NCBI GenBank assembly: GCA_949361645.1
Contig: OX442418.1
Coordinates: forward strand, 11,752,632-11,816,631
Direction: 5' to 3'
From: Spongilla lacustris
Lineage: Eukaryota > Porifera > Demospongiae > Spongillida > Spongillidae
DNA: 64,000 nucleotides
This document shows positions 23,345 to 35,965 of the stretch, one piece after another. The notes beneath the pieces are model-generated. The model worked only from the letters and a program-made list of their open reading frames with translations, did not search any database and had not been told where the DNA came from. The position numbers and the translations under genes were made by a program. The stretch's first letter is position 1. The number at the start of each line of letters is the position of its first letter.

Positions 23345-24440
23345 GTGCCCATACACCAGCCTATACACCATACACCATCCTATACACCATACACCAACCT
23401 ATACCCCATACACCAGCCTGTACACCATACACCAGCCTATACACCATAAACCAGCCTATACACCATACACCAGCCTGTACACTATACACCAGCCTGTACA
23501 CCATACACCAGCCTGTACACCATACACCAGCCTGTACACCATACACCAGCCTGTACACCATACACCAGCCTAGACCCCATACACCAGCCTGTACACCATA
23601 CACCAGCCTATACACCATACACCATCCTATACACCATACACCAGCCTATACACCATACACCAGCCTGTACACCATACACCAGCCTATACAGCATACAATG
23701 TACACCAGCCTATACACCATACACCAGCCTAGACCCCATACACCAGCCTGTACACCATACACCAGCCTATACACCATACACCAGCCTATACACCATACAC
23801 CAGCCTAGACCCCATACACCAGCCTATACACCATACACCAGCCTGTACACCATACACCAGCCTGTACACCATACACCAGCCTAGACCCCATACACCAGCC
23901 TATACACCATACACCAGCCTGTACACCTTACACCAGCCTATACACCATACACCAGCCTATACACCATACACCAGCCTGTACACCATACACCAGCCTGTAC
24001 ACCATACACCAGCCTGTACACCATACACCAGCCTATACACCATACCAGCCTAGACCCCATACACCAGCCTGTACACTATACACCAGCCTGTACACCATAC
24101 ACCAGCCTGTACACCATACAACAGCCTATACACCATACACCAGCCTGTACACCATACACCAGCCTATACACCATACACCAGCCTGTACACCATATACCAG
24201 CCTGTACACCACACACCAGCCTATACACCATACACCAGCCTGTACACCATATACCAGCCTGTACACTATACACCAGCCTGTACACCATATACCAGCCTAG
24301 ATCCCATACACCAGCCTGTACACCATACACCAGCCTGTACACCATACACCAGCCTGTACACCATGCACCACCATACACCAGCCTATACATCATACAACAG
24401 CCTATACACCATACCCCACACATCAGCCTATACATCTGAT
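23345..24440. repeat. 19-bp minisatellite, >50 copies
   Basis: The unit is ACCAGCCTGTACACCATAC, with common variants CCTATACACC and CCTAGACCCC. These variants recur in ordered runs (for example GTACACC, TATACACC, TAGACCCC), indicating higher-order duplication. The array abuts the broken zinc-finger exon of the RNF113-like pseudogene. Confidence 0.97.
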
Positions 24441-24529
24441 CATACTTAAAAAAAAAACCAGACCCATACACGTTCCTACATGTAAGCTTACATGTACCAG
24501 AATACTGAAGGTTTTGTCATACATGTACC

Positions 24530-24990
24530 TACTCTTAATCCTAAGATCTGCCCATGGTCTGTGCTGTGAATATAATAAACTTGAAAGGGAACCCACAACC
24601 TTATCTGATGGTTAGAGGCCCATGTAGTGCTGCTTACCTTGCCTGCCCTGAAGCTACATGTAGACCTACCTCCTACATGGACCTACATAGGCCTACCCTG
24701 CATGAACCCCTACATGAACCTACATAGACCTACCCTGCATGAACCCCTACATGGACCTACATAGACCTACCCTGCATGAACCCCTACATGGACCTACATA
24801 GACCTACCCTACATGAACCCTTACATGGACCTACATAGACCTACATGTACCTACCTGAGTACTTGTGTCTTTTGCCTACATGTATTCCCTTCAAACTACA
24901 TGTACATGTACATGTAAGATCTGCCCTTCTGTGCTGTGAATATAATTAAACATGAAAGGAACCCACAACCTTATCTGATGTTAGACATAA
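24530..24990. repeat. Duplicated ~80-bp block flanking a 37-bp minisatellite
   Basis: GATCTGCCC..CTGTGCTGTGAATATAAT..GGAACCCACAACCTTATCTGATG occurs at ~24545 and again at ~24915. Between them, 24660-24850 is a minisatellite of about 37 bp (CCTACATAGACCTACCCTGC plus ATGAACCCCTACATGGA). Confidence 0.85.
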
Positions 24991-25330
24991 AATAAACATA
25001 CTCTGTACATGTACCTATGTAGGCCTATCCTGGACTTATATGTACCTACCTAAGACTACCATATCTACAAGACCTACATGTACATGTGTACATCTATCTA
25101 ACTACTGGCATGTACTTATGTACATGTAGGACTACCCTGGACCTACCATGAATTTGGTTTTACCAGAGGGTGCACGAAACTGGGGAGAGGAGGGGATGCA
25201 GTCGAAGGGGTACATTTGTACATGCCCTGTTGTGCTCCACTGCTTTGTTGACATTTTTCAGCAAGTATTCGGACTTTTTTACGTATGACACAACATGTAA
25301 TCTACTCGCAGGTAGGAAGCGTGTGTGACT

Positions 25331-25370
25331 GGGGGGGGGGGGGGGGAAGGGGGGGGGGGCAGCTGGCCCC
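25331..25370. repeat. G-tract cluster
   Basis: Two G-runs separated by AA, followed by CAGCTGGCCCCCACCCCC. Potential G-quadruplex region. Confidence 0.9.
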
Positions 25371-25520
25371 CACCCCCAAGGCTATGCTTGATCCGGGGCT
25401 GCATGGTATCTACTTAGACTTATCGTGAGTACTGAAGGTTAAGTGTTCATGTGTCTTTCCTCTTCACCTACGTACCACCTACACTGTACTCCTTTCTATT
25501 TGTAAACTGTAATGTGCAGA

Positions 25521-25650
<130 letters not shown>

Positions 25651-25699
25651 GGGGGGGGTAATGACAGGGGCCTGTTGGGTAAGCATAAGCAAGTGATGC

Positions 25700-28190
25700 A
25701 TAAAAGTCACTTTTTTCCTCTAGGTTTCAATATCAGGAGCTGCGAATTTGTTTAAATGTCTGTTTGCAACTGTTTCCATGGAGATGTGCTACCATCAAGT
25801 ATCTATGATGCTACTTAGGCACTTATCTTTTGTTGTTTTGTTTGGTGCTCATCATATGACACTAGACTTGCTTGTTATTTGTAACTGTGATAGCCATCCG
25901 ATGAGGAAGAAGAGCAGCAGGGTCTTTATTGTCAATTTGTAAACGTAACTCAGTGATGGGGAAGGGCAGCATGCATGCATCATGACCCGTCAACCTGATC
26001 ACTACGGTAAATGTATTAACCTATAAGAAGTTCGATATCTTGACATGAAATAAACGTTTAAGATACGGGTTCTAGCTTGCCAATGTGTTCGGCTCTAGAG
26101 AAACGCCCACGCTGCCGGTCCGCCCATCGTTTACATCTCCCATATCACATTGAGTCGATGATTGACTACGGAAGGGGCTAAGAGAAACTATAAATGTAAT
26201 AGCATATATCATAGGAAGTATCGCTTTTTATTATCTCTGCTTTTACGATATGTTGCCCGCGCGATGATCGCGATCGAGGCTTCATGGCAATAATGAATTG
26301 CCGCATAGAAAGGTGGCATAAAAAGTGCTGGTGGCTTGACGTGCACAACGGACGCTGCACCAATATTGAAAGAATGGGTAAATATGCATGGCGGAGCATA
26401 TATGATTGACATGTTGGGACTCGGTCTCCTAGCTGTCGTGAACTACTAGTAATTGCGGACCGGCCACTTTGGACGAAGCCGACATCATCCCTATGGCTTT
26501 CGGTCATCTGCGGTGCATGTTCAATCTGTGTTTACGGGAGCTACAATTACTTTTACTTACTTAGTATTAGTAACGTCATCGGCTTTGTATGTGTCTCGTG
26601 AGCTAGGCCATTATTATGCCTGGCATGCTGCTTAAATACCCCCTCCGCGCATTGCCCGGGTATTTACGTAGCATCTCTATCTTTATGCACACACGTGCAC
26701 ACACAAAACGTCCACACCGGTACACACAACATATTTGTATGCGTGCACACGTGTACACGCACAAATACAATTGTCTGTACAGTACGGACAAGCGTATTTG
26801 GCTACCATGTACACATATTATGGGAGGTGATTAGTGCCCAGTGCCGTCGAGTGGGGGGGGGGGTAAGGGGGTACACTACCCCGGGCCCCGCGATCCCTAA
26901 GAATAATTTATTTATTTTTTCCAATTGTGTGCGACGACCCTTTCGTCTTCGATCGAGCACAGAATTTTTCACTCACTGCCACTGTTAGTCCATAGATTGA
27001 TGACGGGATTGGCAACGCGCTATACAATAGAGTGCTCCCGCATATTAAGGCGAATTCTGTTTGTGCTAAAATTATAAATTTTACACACCATGACGCCGTA
27101 TCACAGTCGAAGCGTATGGCAAGTTCAAAGTAGTCAAGACTTGCATTAGTACATTACTGGAAAGAAAATGCCGATCGAATGCCATATTGCAATAATCCGC
27201 CTCTTGTGGCGACAACCAAGACTAATTGATTTAGAGTGTGTATACAAGCAGCCACTAAACAAACAATCATAAAAAGTCAATTGGATCTACTGGATTCTAC
27301 CCCCTCCGCCCCCGCCAAACAAAGAAATGGGTCGTGTATTGTTGTAATCTCGAACGCTGCTGCGCGCCGTTTATCAAATTCTTGTAAGAGCACCATGCAT
27401 TTCTTTCCAGAAATGTTGAAACAGATAAGCAAAAGTGTTAATGGTTATAGTTGGTTACGTTTAAATACGAGCCGTTTTTGTGGGGGCGGAGGGGCATGCA
27501 GCAGTGCCTCTATCCATCATCATGATTCATCTTAAGCTTATGTAGAAGCTATTGCAATCTTTCTGCGCTAGAACTAGCGCTTACAATCGCTTCGAACGTA
27601 TAGCGCAACGCCATTACATGTATCAATCCATAACATGCGCTGATGCGCTAGACTTTGTGGTTTGTTGTGAATTTAATTCAATACCGTTAAGTAGTTTTGC
27701 ACGAAACGTTGAAGAGTTCATGCGAAATGTTAACAACTACGGACCAAATTTACTATATTTAGCTCGCACACAATTAGGCAAGCTTCATATCAATACAAGA
27801 AGTAGAATGAAAAAAGTTATGCGCCTTGACTGAGGCATATTTAATAATTCTAGCCGGTACCGTTATCGCAACTGAAAGATAACAGTGACCTTTAACAACT
27901 ATGCACATATCATGAACGGCAATGCTGTGGTTTCGTAACGTATAATGTTAGGACAGCATGTTTCGGAGCTAACCCGTAGGCCAAGGGGAATAAAGCACTC
28001 TAGCAGTGTTAGAAGAAATGTATCGACGTGCGGTAAAGGCTAGTGCTTAGCACCCGTAACTTGCGAATATGATGCCTGATAAAAATTGAACCATTTTATA
28101 ATCCTATTGCATAATCTGTATCCGCCCCTGTAGTTTCAGCCTACAGGGTCAGGGGGGCCCCCTTTAGCATCCTTCCCCGGGCCCCAACCT
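25700..28190. other. Intergenic, no gene supported
   Basis: Forward frames at 27236-27535 and 27552-27833 (99 and 93 codons) have no recognised motif. Short interspersed GC-rich repeats of the CCCGGGCCCC type occur at 26850-26890 and 28140-28190, and a hAT-like end ATCCGCCCCTG lies at ~28120. Confidence 0.35.
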
Positions 28191-28523
28191 GGCTCACAAA
28201 CATTCCAGAAGTGATACATATGTTAATTGCAACACCCAATCCTAACACACAACAAGAATTGAAAGCACCATTAATTTCCCTGAATCAGTCTGATATGTTA
28301 AGTAGTTTCCTTTGGTATCAATTTACTCAAATTGCACTATATTTATATATGTCTCCTCTCACGGTTAAGCTAAGCCATCAGGCCAGGATGAGGTCACATC
28401 AACAAATTTTAAAGGGGCTACAGGATAACAACCCCCGGTTAAGGACTCCCAGTGATCGGAGCCCTCAACCTCACAGTGCAAGTCAATGGTGTTTCAGGAA
28501 GCATATCTGTGTGTTTCACATTA

Positions 28524-28598
28524 GCCTCGTCCCCAGGCCCTGTTTTATTAAAGTTACGGGTTTGTTCACCCATAACTTTACTAAAAGGGCCTGGGGCA
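28524..28598. mobile_element. ~75-bp hairpin MITE present in only one arm
   Basis: CCCCAGGCCCTGTTTTATTA and its complement TAAAAGGGCCTGGGG form a stem around AAGTTACGGG..CCCATAACTT. The equivalent place in the right arm (~30590-30605) has no insertion and reads straight through, so the mirror arm provides a natural empty site. Confidence 0.8.
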
Positions 28599-29439
28599 AC
28601 CACATTTCCATTATAGGATGCATGCCATGATTGTATAATTTTGTGCATAAATTTTTTTCAGTATTACTTACATACATGTATATAATTAACAACAAAACAG
28701 TGAAAGTGTCCAACCTTGAAAAATACACTTCTGCTTTAATTCTCAGCAACTGAGCTAGTACTCCTTGGTCCTTCTCTCCATACTAGAGGCACCTGTACAA
28801 ACCTGTCTACCATAGCAGGATGACATTTCCCTGTCTTCTACTCCCTTAACTCTATTGAAATCTCCACTTACCTTTGGACTATATGACAACATGCATGGGA
28901 AATGTAAGAGATGATCAAACATAATTTTTGCCCTCTTCCATAAGCCTAGAAGTATCTCCAGGGAGTTGGGTATGGCATGTGTTTCTCTACTTTGGAGGAA
29001 AAGGTGCTCAGGATTCTGTGTGGATTGCCTGGTGTCAGGGAATAATTGGCACCCCCAATGATTGGCACCCTCGTTCACCCCCGTTCCAAATATCCTAGGA
29101 TTCTTGGCATCCTCATTCCAAATTTCCTACAGTATTTTCAGAATCCTTTAGGATTTTTGGTACCCTCGTGTTCAAGGTGACAAAAAAATAGATTTGTGTT
29201 GAAGTCTGTTCATGACCTTGGGAACATTGAGTCCTTATGATCTGGATAAATTGTTGAGTGGGCAGTGTGACACAGCAATCATTGATGGCTGTGTCAAGTG
29301 AGAGTGATTCACACAGACTAATGAAACCGGCTGGTAATTGATCAATTGATCAGTATTATAATTATGCTCTTCTTTGGTAATCTTTAAAACCTGAGATGAT
29401 AAACTACTGCTACTCCATATTGTAGTAACCCATCACTGA

Positions 29440-29760
29440 CCCATTAACAACAGCTAGAATTGCTGCAGATGGAAATTGTTTCTTTCAGACTGTTTCTATA
29501 GCTGTAAGTAGGATCACAGAAGTTGTGTCTGCTGATCACAATGTACATGATCAAACATCAACAGATCCAATGTTATCTTCCCATGGATCCCCAGATACAT
29601 ACAGCTCTATGGAAAGCTATGCATGAAATGATCAAGGATGCAGACTCTGGGCACTTGGGTTAGGAATTGGAGGTCATTGCACCAACAATTTATATATGTG
29701 CCAAATGTGGAGAAATATTCAAATGGCTCAAGCATTCATGGCCATAGGAAACTAACCCTG
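29440..29760 (+). pseudogene. OTU-type cysteine protease remnant
   Basis: The frame starting near 29448 encodes ARIAADGNCFFQTVSIAVS, which matches the D-G-N-C catalytic block of OTU deubiquitinases. Further on, after frame changes, ELEVIAPTIYICAKCGEIFKW fits the later beta-strand region of OTU domains in mobile-element proteins. Stops (for example after ESYA and before ELEV) and frame changes show it is dead. OTU domains are deubiquitinase folds and also occur in transposon-encoded proteins; its position inside an inverted-repeat element favours the latter. Confidence 0.6.
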
Positions 29761-30929
29761 ACTTGCATCAAGCTGAAGACAATATAACTAACTTCAATAA
29801 ACATTTTGAAACAGTTAATAAGATGTAATATCCATCTAATCTCTAATAATCTCTAAAACCTGAGATGATAAGCTACTGCTACATTGTTTTCCATATTCTA
29901 GTAACCCATCACTGACCCACTCACACAATTTATTCAGATCATAAGGGCTCATCGAAAAAATAATGTTCCCAAGGTCATGAACAGACTTCAACTCAAATCT
30001 ACTTTTGGCGCCTCAAACACGAGGGTACTGAAAATCCTAAAGGATGCCAATAATACCATAGGAAATTTGGAATTGGGGTGCCAAGAATCCTAGGATATAT
30101 AGAACGGGGGTGCCAATCATTGGGGGTGCTGATTATTCCCTGACACCGGGCAATCCACACAGAATCCTGAGCACCGTTTCCTCCAATGCAGAGAAACACA
30201 TGCCATACCCAACTCCCTGGAGATACTTCTAGGCTTATGGTGGATGGCGAAAATTATGTTTGATCATCTCATACATTTCCCATGCATGTTATCATATAGT
30301 CCAAAGGTAAGTGGAGATTTCAATAGAGATAAGGGAGTAGAAGACAAGGAAATGTCATCATGCTATGGTAGTTTACATATACACAGATGTTTACAGTAGT
30401 GCCTCTAATATGGAGAGGAAGACCAAGGGATACTAGCTCAGTTTCTGAGAATTAAGGCAGAAGTGTATTTTACATGATTGGACACTTTCATTGTTTTGTT
30501 GTTAATTATATACATGTATGTATAATACTGAATAATTTTTATGTACAAAATTATACAATCATGGCATGCACACTATAATGGAAATATGGTTACATACGTG
30601 AAACACACAGGTATGCTTCCTGAAACACCATTGACTTGCACTGTGAGGTTGAGGGCTCCAATCACTGGGAGTCCTTAACCGGGGGCTGTTATCCTGTAGC
30701 CCCTTTAAAATTTGTTGATGTGACCTCATCCTGACCTGATGGCTTAGCTTAACCGTGAGAGGAGACATATATAAATATAGTGCAATTTGAGTAAATTGAT
30801 ACCAAAGGAAACTACTTAACATATCAGACTGATTCAGGGAAATTAATGGTGCTTTCAATTCTTGTTGTGTGTTAGGATTGGGTGTTGCAATTAACATATG
30901 TATCACTTCTGGAATGTTTGTTTCAGTTA

Positions 30930-32180
30930 TATAGTACAGCTTAGACAATAGAAAGTTTTATTGGTTATGATGGTTATGTGGGGACCAAATCAACTGTTGT
31001 TGACACTCCAATCATGGATCTTTTTTTTTCTTTCTATTGTTAACATTGGTCTCATTGAGGGAACCAAGTTGGTGTAAGAACTGCTGTAATTCTTAAACCA
31101 TGAGAAAAAGTTCTTGTAGCATATTTTTAAATGTGCAACCTGTTGTAAAGTCACCTGCAGCATACATAGAATATGTAAACCTATTGTAATTAACACATCC
31201 AGTACATGTGGACACTTATATTACTCAATGCAATTTTCTCACGGACAAATAGTAGGCTTCAACATTGCTGAATTAGGTGTTTCAAAGAGGATATGAAAGA
31301 CCAGAAAGACAGTTGCTCCAAGTAATAGGATGTTCTCCTATTACTTTGGGAGAAGTTTTTGCTATTACAGACTGCATTTTTTAATGACATGAGAGCAATG
31401 AGTATATTTACGATTATTTAAGCTCGAGACCAAATGCAACTATTACTTACCTCTTACTGCATACTAATCATTGGATCTCTTACTGTATACCTAATATTGT
31501 ATTATGCTTTGCACCATAGGACATAGTAATAAATTTGCTACATTAGACACTATGAAGTGAAATGTTCAAGTGTCTTTTGCCTCTCATTACTTGCAATTTA
31601 AATGTGTTATTGCAGCAATCTGGTTTGCTGCTTAGTTGATGGTTAAATGTTATTTATAAAGGTCCAAAGCATGTAACAGTATAATGAAATTTAATAATGC
31701 AATTCGTATTTCCCTAGGCTAATGTAAATCTGATCCTAATATGAACGTTCTTTCACACTCCAATTATAAACCAATTGCAAATTGAACAATTTTAGATGTA
31801 GTGAATCAGTTAAATAAAAAAAGAACGTCTTGAAATTGCAATTGGCTTCACAAGCTATATAAAAGTATGGGCTGGAGTGATAAAACAATGGATATACCTA
31901 TTTTTATTTTGGTGCTGAGCATATACATACATTTCATAGACAAATGACCATGAGCCTAAAAATCACTTCCATGCTTCTACAACTATGATAAATTAATTAC
32001 AGCATTTCAATGATATTTTCAGCATTGTGAACATATGCAAACAAATTTACATGTCCCCAAAAGGCACGTTTTGATATCACAGCATAGTGATTCATATTTA
32101 TTGCACAATTATCCGGCATAACCTATTATAAAAGTAAATTCATTTCTGTACAATGAACAGTAACAGCTGCAGTATTGAAT
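30930..32180. other. AT-rich intergenic DNA
   Basis: No exon, array or element end is recognised. The sequence is noticeably AT-rich with scattered short poly-A/T runs. Confidence 0.35.
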
Positions 32181-32187
32181 GCATGCA

Positions 32188-32241
32188 TTCCATAATATCA
32201 CTGCTTCATGCTAATTAGCATGAAGCAGTGATATTATGGAA
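32188..32241. repeat. 54-bp perfect palindrome
   Basis: TTCCATAATATCACTGCTTC followed by ATGCTAATTAGCAT and GAAGCAGTGATATTATGGAA reads the same on both strands without a mismatch or spacer. It may be two MITE ends joined head to head, or a cruciform-forming site. Confidence 0.9.
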
Positions 32242-32959
32242 CTGGTGGGACTACACAATGTACCTATACTGGGTGGCAATCGAAGAAATGGACAGAAATT
32301 GAACATCCCAAGCTCATGTAAAACCCAAATGATTGCTATATTACTTTTTTTTATTATTATACACAAAACAGATACTACTAAACATCATTTAATAGGGAGT
32401 GGAATGGACCCAAAGTTCCCAAAAAAGATGATGCATTCCCCCTCTGAATGGCAACAGAGAACCACTTTTGCAGAAGGTATGCAAGGTAGTTTCATCGCCA
32501 GTGATGTTCACAACACAGTGACTCAAGTTTGTCAAAAAAGGCATGGAGTTAGGGCCACAAACTTCAAAGGCAACAGGTATGAATTGTATTCAACATATTG
32601 ACAAAAAATGTGCAAAAGGAGCAACTGCTCTAAACTAAAAAGAGCAAGCCATGATCCTTAGAAGTCAGGTGACCACTTAATGCGGGACAATGTAAAGTCA
32701 TTGTATAATGCCCATGCAGTCTACATGCATGTTTAATTAATAAATTATTGTAACATTTTTAGTATTATACTTTCTATCCTTCCCAGCCTCAGATGTGTGT
32801 ATTTAATTACAGAAGACCAGCTTGCAGTATAGGGTGTTCCACAATCAAGGAATACTTTAAGCACAAATATAAATAGTTAATTGACAATAAAAACAGGCAA
32901 ATTAACATTCCTATTAATAGTAAATCAAAGATTGATCAGAATCTCAAAACCACTACAGT

Positions 32960-33573
32960 ACATTGTACATTGCAAACTTCTTTATTGCAACCTTAAATGA
33001 ATTAGACAGTTTATGTAACTGCATGGCTATTGTAACATTACAGGCTGCTGTCAACTTACTAGTCATGAGCAAAGCCCCAAATGAAATATCTGCTTACATA
33101 GCTGGAGCAGGTCTGACAGTCTAATCCAGGGGATGTCTATCCTATTGCAGTTGGAGAAGCCCTCTGCTGGTTAACAAACAAATGACTCTGTGCAGCAGTG
33201 AAGTTAAAGCAGCAGAGTGTGTAAAGCCATCAGTATGGTGTGGCTGGCCTGGAGCAGAAAATACTATGAATGGTCATTTAATATGGTGGCCTGCCAAGCA
33301 ATTCTCTCTTAGTATTGAAAGCACATTCCAGAACTTCTACCTCTTCCATGGATGAGCAGGTGTTATAGTAACCATCCTTTCCTATGGCACCTCATGGGTT
33401 CATTGACATCAGAATCAGCAAGGTGGCCCGTCTTATTCTCCTTCGCACTGCCCATGCTTATCACAGCATGCAATATTGGAGGACAGTACCAGCACTCAGC
33501 ATGCCTGATACATGGACGGTGGTGTCTTTGCTGGCTGAAGGTGTACTCTATGCAAAGTCCTAAGCCATGCTGA
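32960..33573 (+). pseudogene. Reverse transcriptase remnant (non-LTR-type)
   Basis: In shifting frames the region encodes MSKAPNEISAYIAGAGLT, VYPIAVGEALCWLTNK, HQYGVAG, CYSNHPFLWHLMGSLTSES, LFSFALPMLI and finally YMDGGVFAG, where the family carries the YLDDG catalytic motif. The order and spacing match reverse transcriptase domains of the PIAVGE type that are common in invertebrate genomes. Several stops and frameshifts and the loss of the GVQQGDP block show the copy is dead. The ends of the element were not identified. Confidence 0.75.
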
Positions 33574-33704
33574 ATCTCATTATTAATTTTTAAACGAAAT
33601 GTGGCTTATGTTTTCAACTATAGCAGCCCAGAAACATTTCTAGATCAGATAAAGAAGTCAAACCATCCCGATTTTATAATATTAAATAATTATACTTCAT
33701 TAAA

Positions 33705-33805
33705 GACCATCATACCCTCCCTATCATCATATCCCTGCTTTCACACCCTATCATCGAACCCCTACTATCACACCCTCCCTATACCATCACACCACTCACA
33801 CACAG
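33705..33805. repeat. Degenerate CCATCACAC-type repeat
   Basis: Loose repeats of CACACCCT..CTATCATC, related to the array at 6890-7076. Confidence 0.75.
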
Positions 33806-34320
33806 CCATTACTGTTCCGCTGGCTTAGTATACCTGGGTATCTCGAGTAGTGCATTACTGGCTGTGACTTAAGCTTGATGCCGTTGTCTGTAATTGCAAC
33901 GCAAACCATACAGTTTATGAGTTAACATTGTCATTGGCCGCGTGTATATAGCAATAAAAATATATTTTTCATTTGACCATGCAAACTCGCTAAAGTGTGT
34001 TTGGTCCTACGCTTTGTTGATAGTCAAATCACACTGTGAAATCCAGGATCCGCCCCTGACAACAGCATCCATCAAAGCATGTTGAATCAGTAGAGAATGT
34101 GTACACAACTGGTGCATGACGTTTAGTTTCTTAGGAATTGCACGTAAGGGTTTTCCCACAATTATATACATGTAACAGTAGATTTATTCGTTTACACGCA
34201 ACAGCGAGTATCTGCCTTTGCGCAGTATTTTTCACTCCCCTTGGAGTCCATGCATGTCAAGCGTGGGCTGGACCCGCGTGATGATCTCTCATGTGATATC
34301 AGCCTGGTGGTCATGGACTC

Positions 34321-34521
34321 ATGGTGGTCACGTCTGCTACTCCATCCAAAACGAGGCGTTTCGTAAAACAGCGGCGTCATCGGGCGATGCGTGTTTTCCT
34401 ATACGAAATGGTACGTTATATGAGGCCGACGGGCCGGGTGGGGCGGAAATGCTATCACGAGCTAAGTACGTACCGCTACCAGATCGTGCATGCAATTATC
34501 TACCCACCGATATCCATTTAG
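34321..34521 (+). CDS. Short basic ORF with possible H2B-like histone-fold segment
   Basis: The 66-codon frame starts with a basic tail (MVVTSATPSKTRRFVKQRRH) and continues with FLYEMVRYMRP, a GRVGRKCY stretch, ELSTYRYQIVHAI and a stop. Residue-by-residue comparison from memory with the first histone-fold helix, loop and start of helix two of H2B gives matching hydrophobic positions (Y, V/I, K, L/M, Y/F, I, I). The rest of the histone fold, including the C-terminal helix, is missing, so it would be a truncated or broken gene. The local sequence is CpG-rich. The similarity could be chance. Confidence 0.25.
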   Translation: MVVTSATPSKTRRFVKQRRHRAMRVFLYEMVRYMRPTGRVGRKCYHELSTYRYQIVHAIIYPPISI

Positions 34522-34599
34522 AAGCTGGCCCGCTCGATATCAGTGCATGTACAATATCAGCAAATCAACACGGAATATGACCGTCAGGGGTCTACATGC

Positions 34600-35800
34600 A
34601 GTACTTTATATGAGGCGGGTTTATAATACAATAATAATTTTATATGTATTAATTCATCACGAATGATATAAACGTAACTCTTCACGCAGTACACTCCGCT
34701 GAGCGGAAGACTGAACAACTTTTCTAAGAATGTGTACCTGCAGCGGTGGAGTAAAACATCATTATGATTTCTGAACAGATGTTATAGAGCGACGTGCAGA
34801 AGAGAGACCAACAAAGCTGCAATGACAGGAACCTTGCACTAATCGTAAGCTTCGGTTCATTCATCCAGTACTGCACACTTGCATGCATGCACGCCCAGAT
34901 CCGCATTACAGTCTAAGCAATCTCGAATCATATACATATATACAGGGGGAGGTGTAAATTAATTAGCTAAGCTGCGCGATCCTGTTCTTTATATGGCTGG
35001 TCACATATAATTTATAAAGCCCATTATATATGGCTGACTGCTTTTGTGAACTGTTAAAATGCACTGCGTGCAAACCACGGGATGTCCTTGGTTAAAAATT
35101 CATAAGTTCCTATGCCAAGTCATCTGAACTAGTTGTAACCATTTATCGTACTCATTTATTTATACGCAGGCATTCTACGTATGGCCTAGTAGCCCATGTG
35201 CATATAGCCAACGGATGCGAGGTATTGGTTAAGCTTCACTGTGCACACTGAAAAACACAGACATGCATGCACGTACAACAATTTGAAATTACAACACTTG
35301 GAATGCATGGAGGGCCAGAATACCGTTGCATATAGAGGGGCAGTCCACAGTGCATGACAAAAAAAACAGTGAGGAAAACCCCTGCGTTAGATAAAACCTA
35401 AAAGCAAGAAAATCCTAGAAACCTCGCTCCCATATCAAATTACAAAGCATAGCATTCACAGGCCGCTCAGTCACAACTGATCAACAACATTTTGACCAGG
35501 ATGCATATGGACACATTACATGCTATAACTATTTTTGAGCTCACAGAAACATTGTACACCAGCAAATAACTGCACCATATAATAATTATAATATATATTT
35601 ATATGGTATTATCTCTCATAAAAATACAATGCAACTTTTTCATCCCTCCTATATTTCACACTGTAAAGACATTTGTGTATGACGTGTTCCATTTTTTATT
35701 AACCCTGCCCCTCCCCCTCTTTTTTTTTTAGATAGCAACAACCCCATGCAAGGAAAACAGAAGAAATATGGAACTGTAATCAAGTAAGTAACTTGTAAGT
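34600..35800. other. Intergenic, nothing recognised
   Basis: AT-rich single-copy-looking sequence without splice-supported exons or arrays. Confidence 0.35.
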
Positions 35801-35965
35801 AACTATAGGGCACATGTCGAGAACACTTTTAGAACCTCTGGGAGTTGTCCACTGTCCAAGGCTTCATCGTAGGAATGACCCTCTTCCATCCAGCAAGGGG
35901 GAGGGATTTACTGGCCATCTTATAATCTGTATGACGTGCCCCTTACAAATTGTTAGAGATAAGGA
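35795..35965 (-). pseudogene. Internally deleted copy of the last exon of gene D
   Basis: The sequence from AATCAAGTAAGTAACTTGTA through CACTTTTAGAACCTCTGGGA to CTTCATC matches 37460-37565, then jumps directly to ACCCTCTTCCATCCAGCAAG, matching 37916 onward. About 350 bp of the exon is missing. The reverse-strand product keeps [16 protein letters not shown] from the C-terminus of gene D, but the deletion and base changes put the two parts in different frames. Confidence 0.75.

Larger units (their letters stand above)
28196..30921. mobile_element. 2.7-kb inverted-repeat element with OTU-like core
   Basis: The ends are ACAAACATTCC (28196) and GGAATGTTTGT (30921). The arms (about 28196-29260 and 29930-30921) match with scattered differences and indels over roughly 1 kb. 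Both arms retain an ATPNPNTQQELKAPLISLNQ-encoding frame of unknown meaning. The interior (about 29260-29930) carries a decayed OTU-protease-like coding region flanked by short direct repeats (CTAAAACCTGAGATGATAA). No certain target duplication was found. It may be a foldback transposon or an old inverted duplication of one element. Confidence 0.7.

Noticed and set aside
23345..24440. Regular short repeats resembling a CRISPR array
   Set aside because: The 19-bp units are directly tandem with no unique spacers, and the surrounding genes are eukaryotic. It is a minisatellite.
27236..27833. Two consecutive forward frames of 99 and 93 codons
   Set aside because: Different frames, no splice sites joining them sensibly, no recognised motif.
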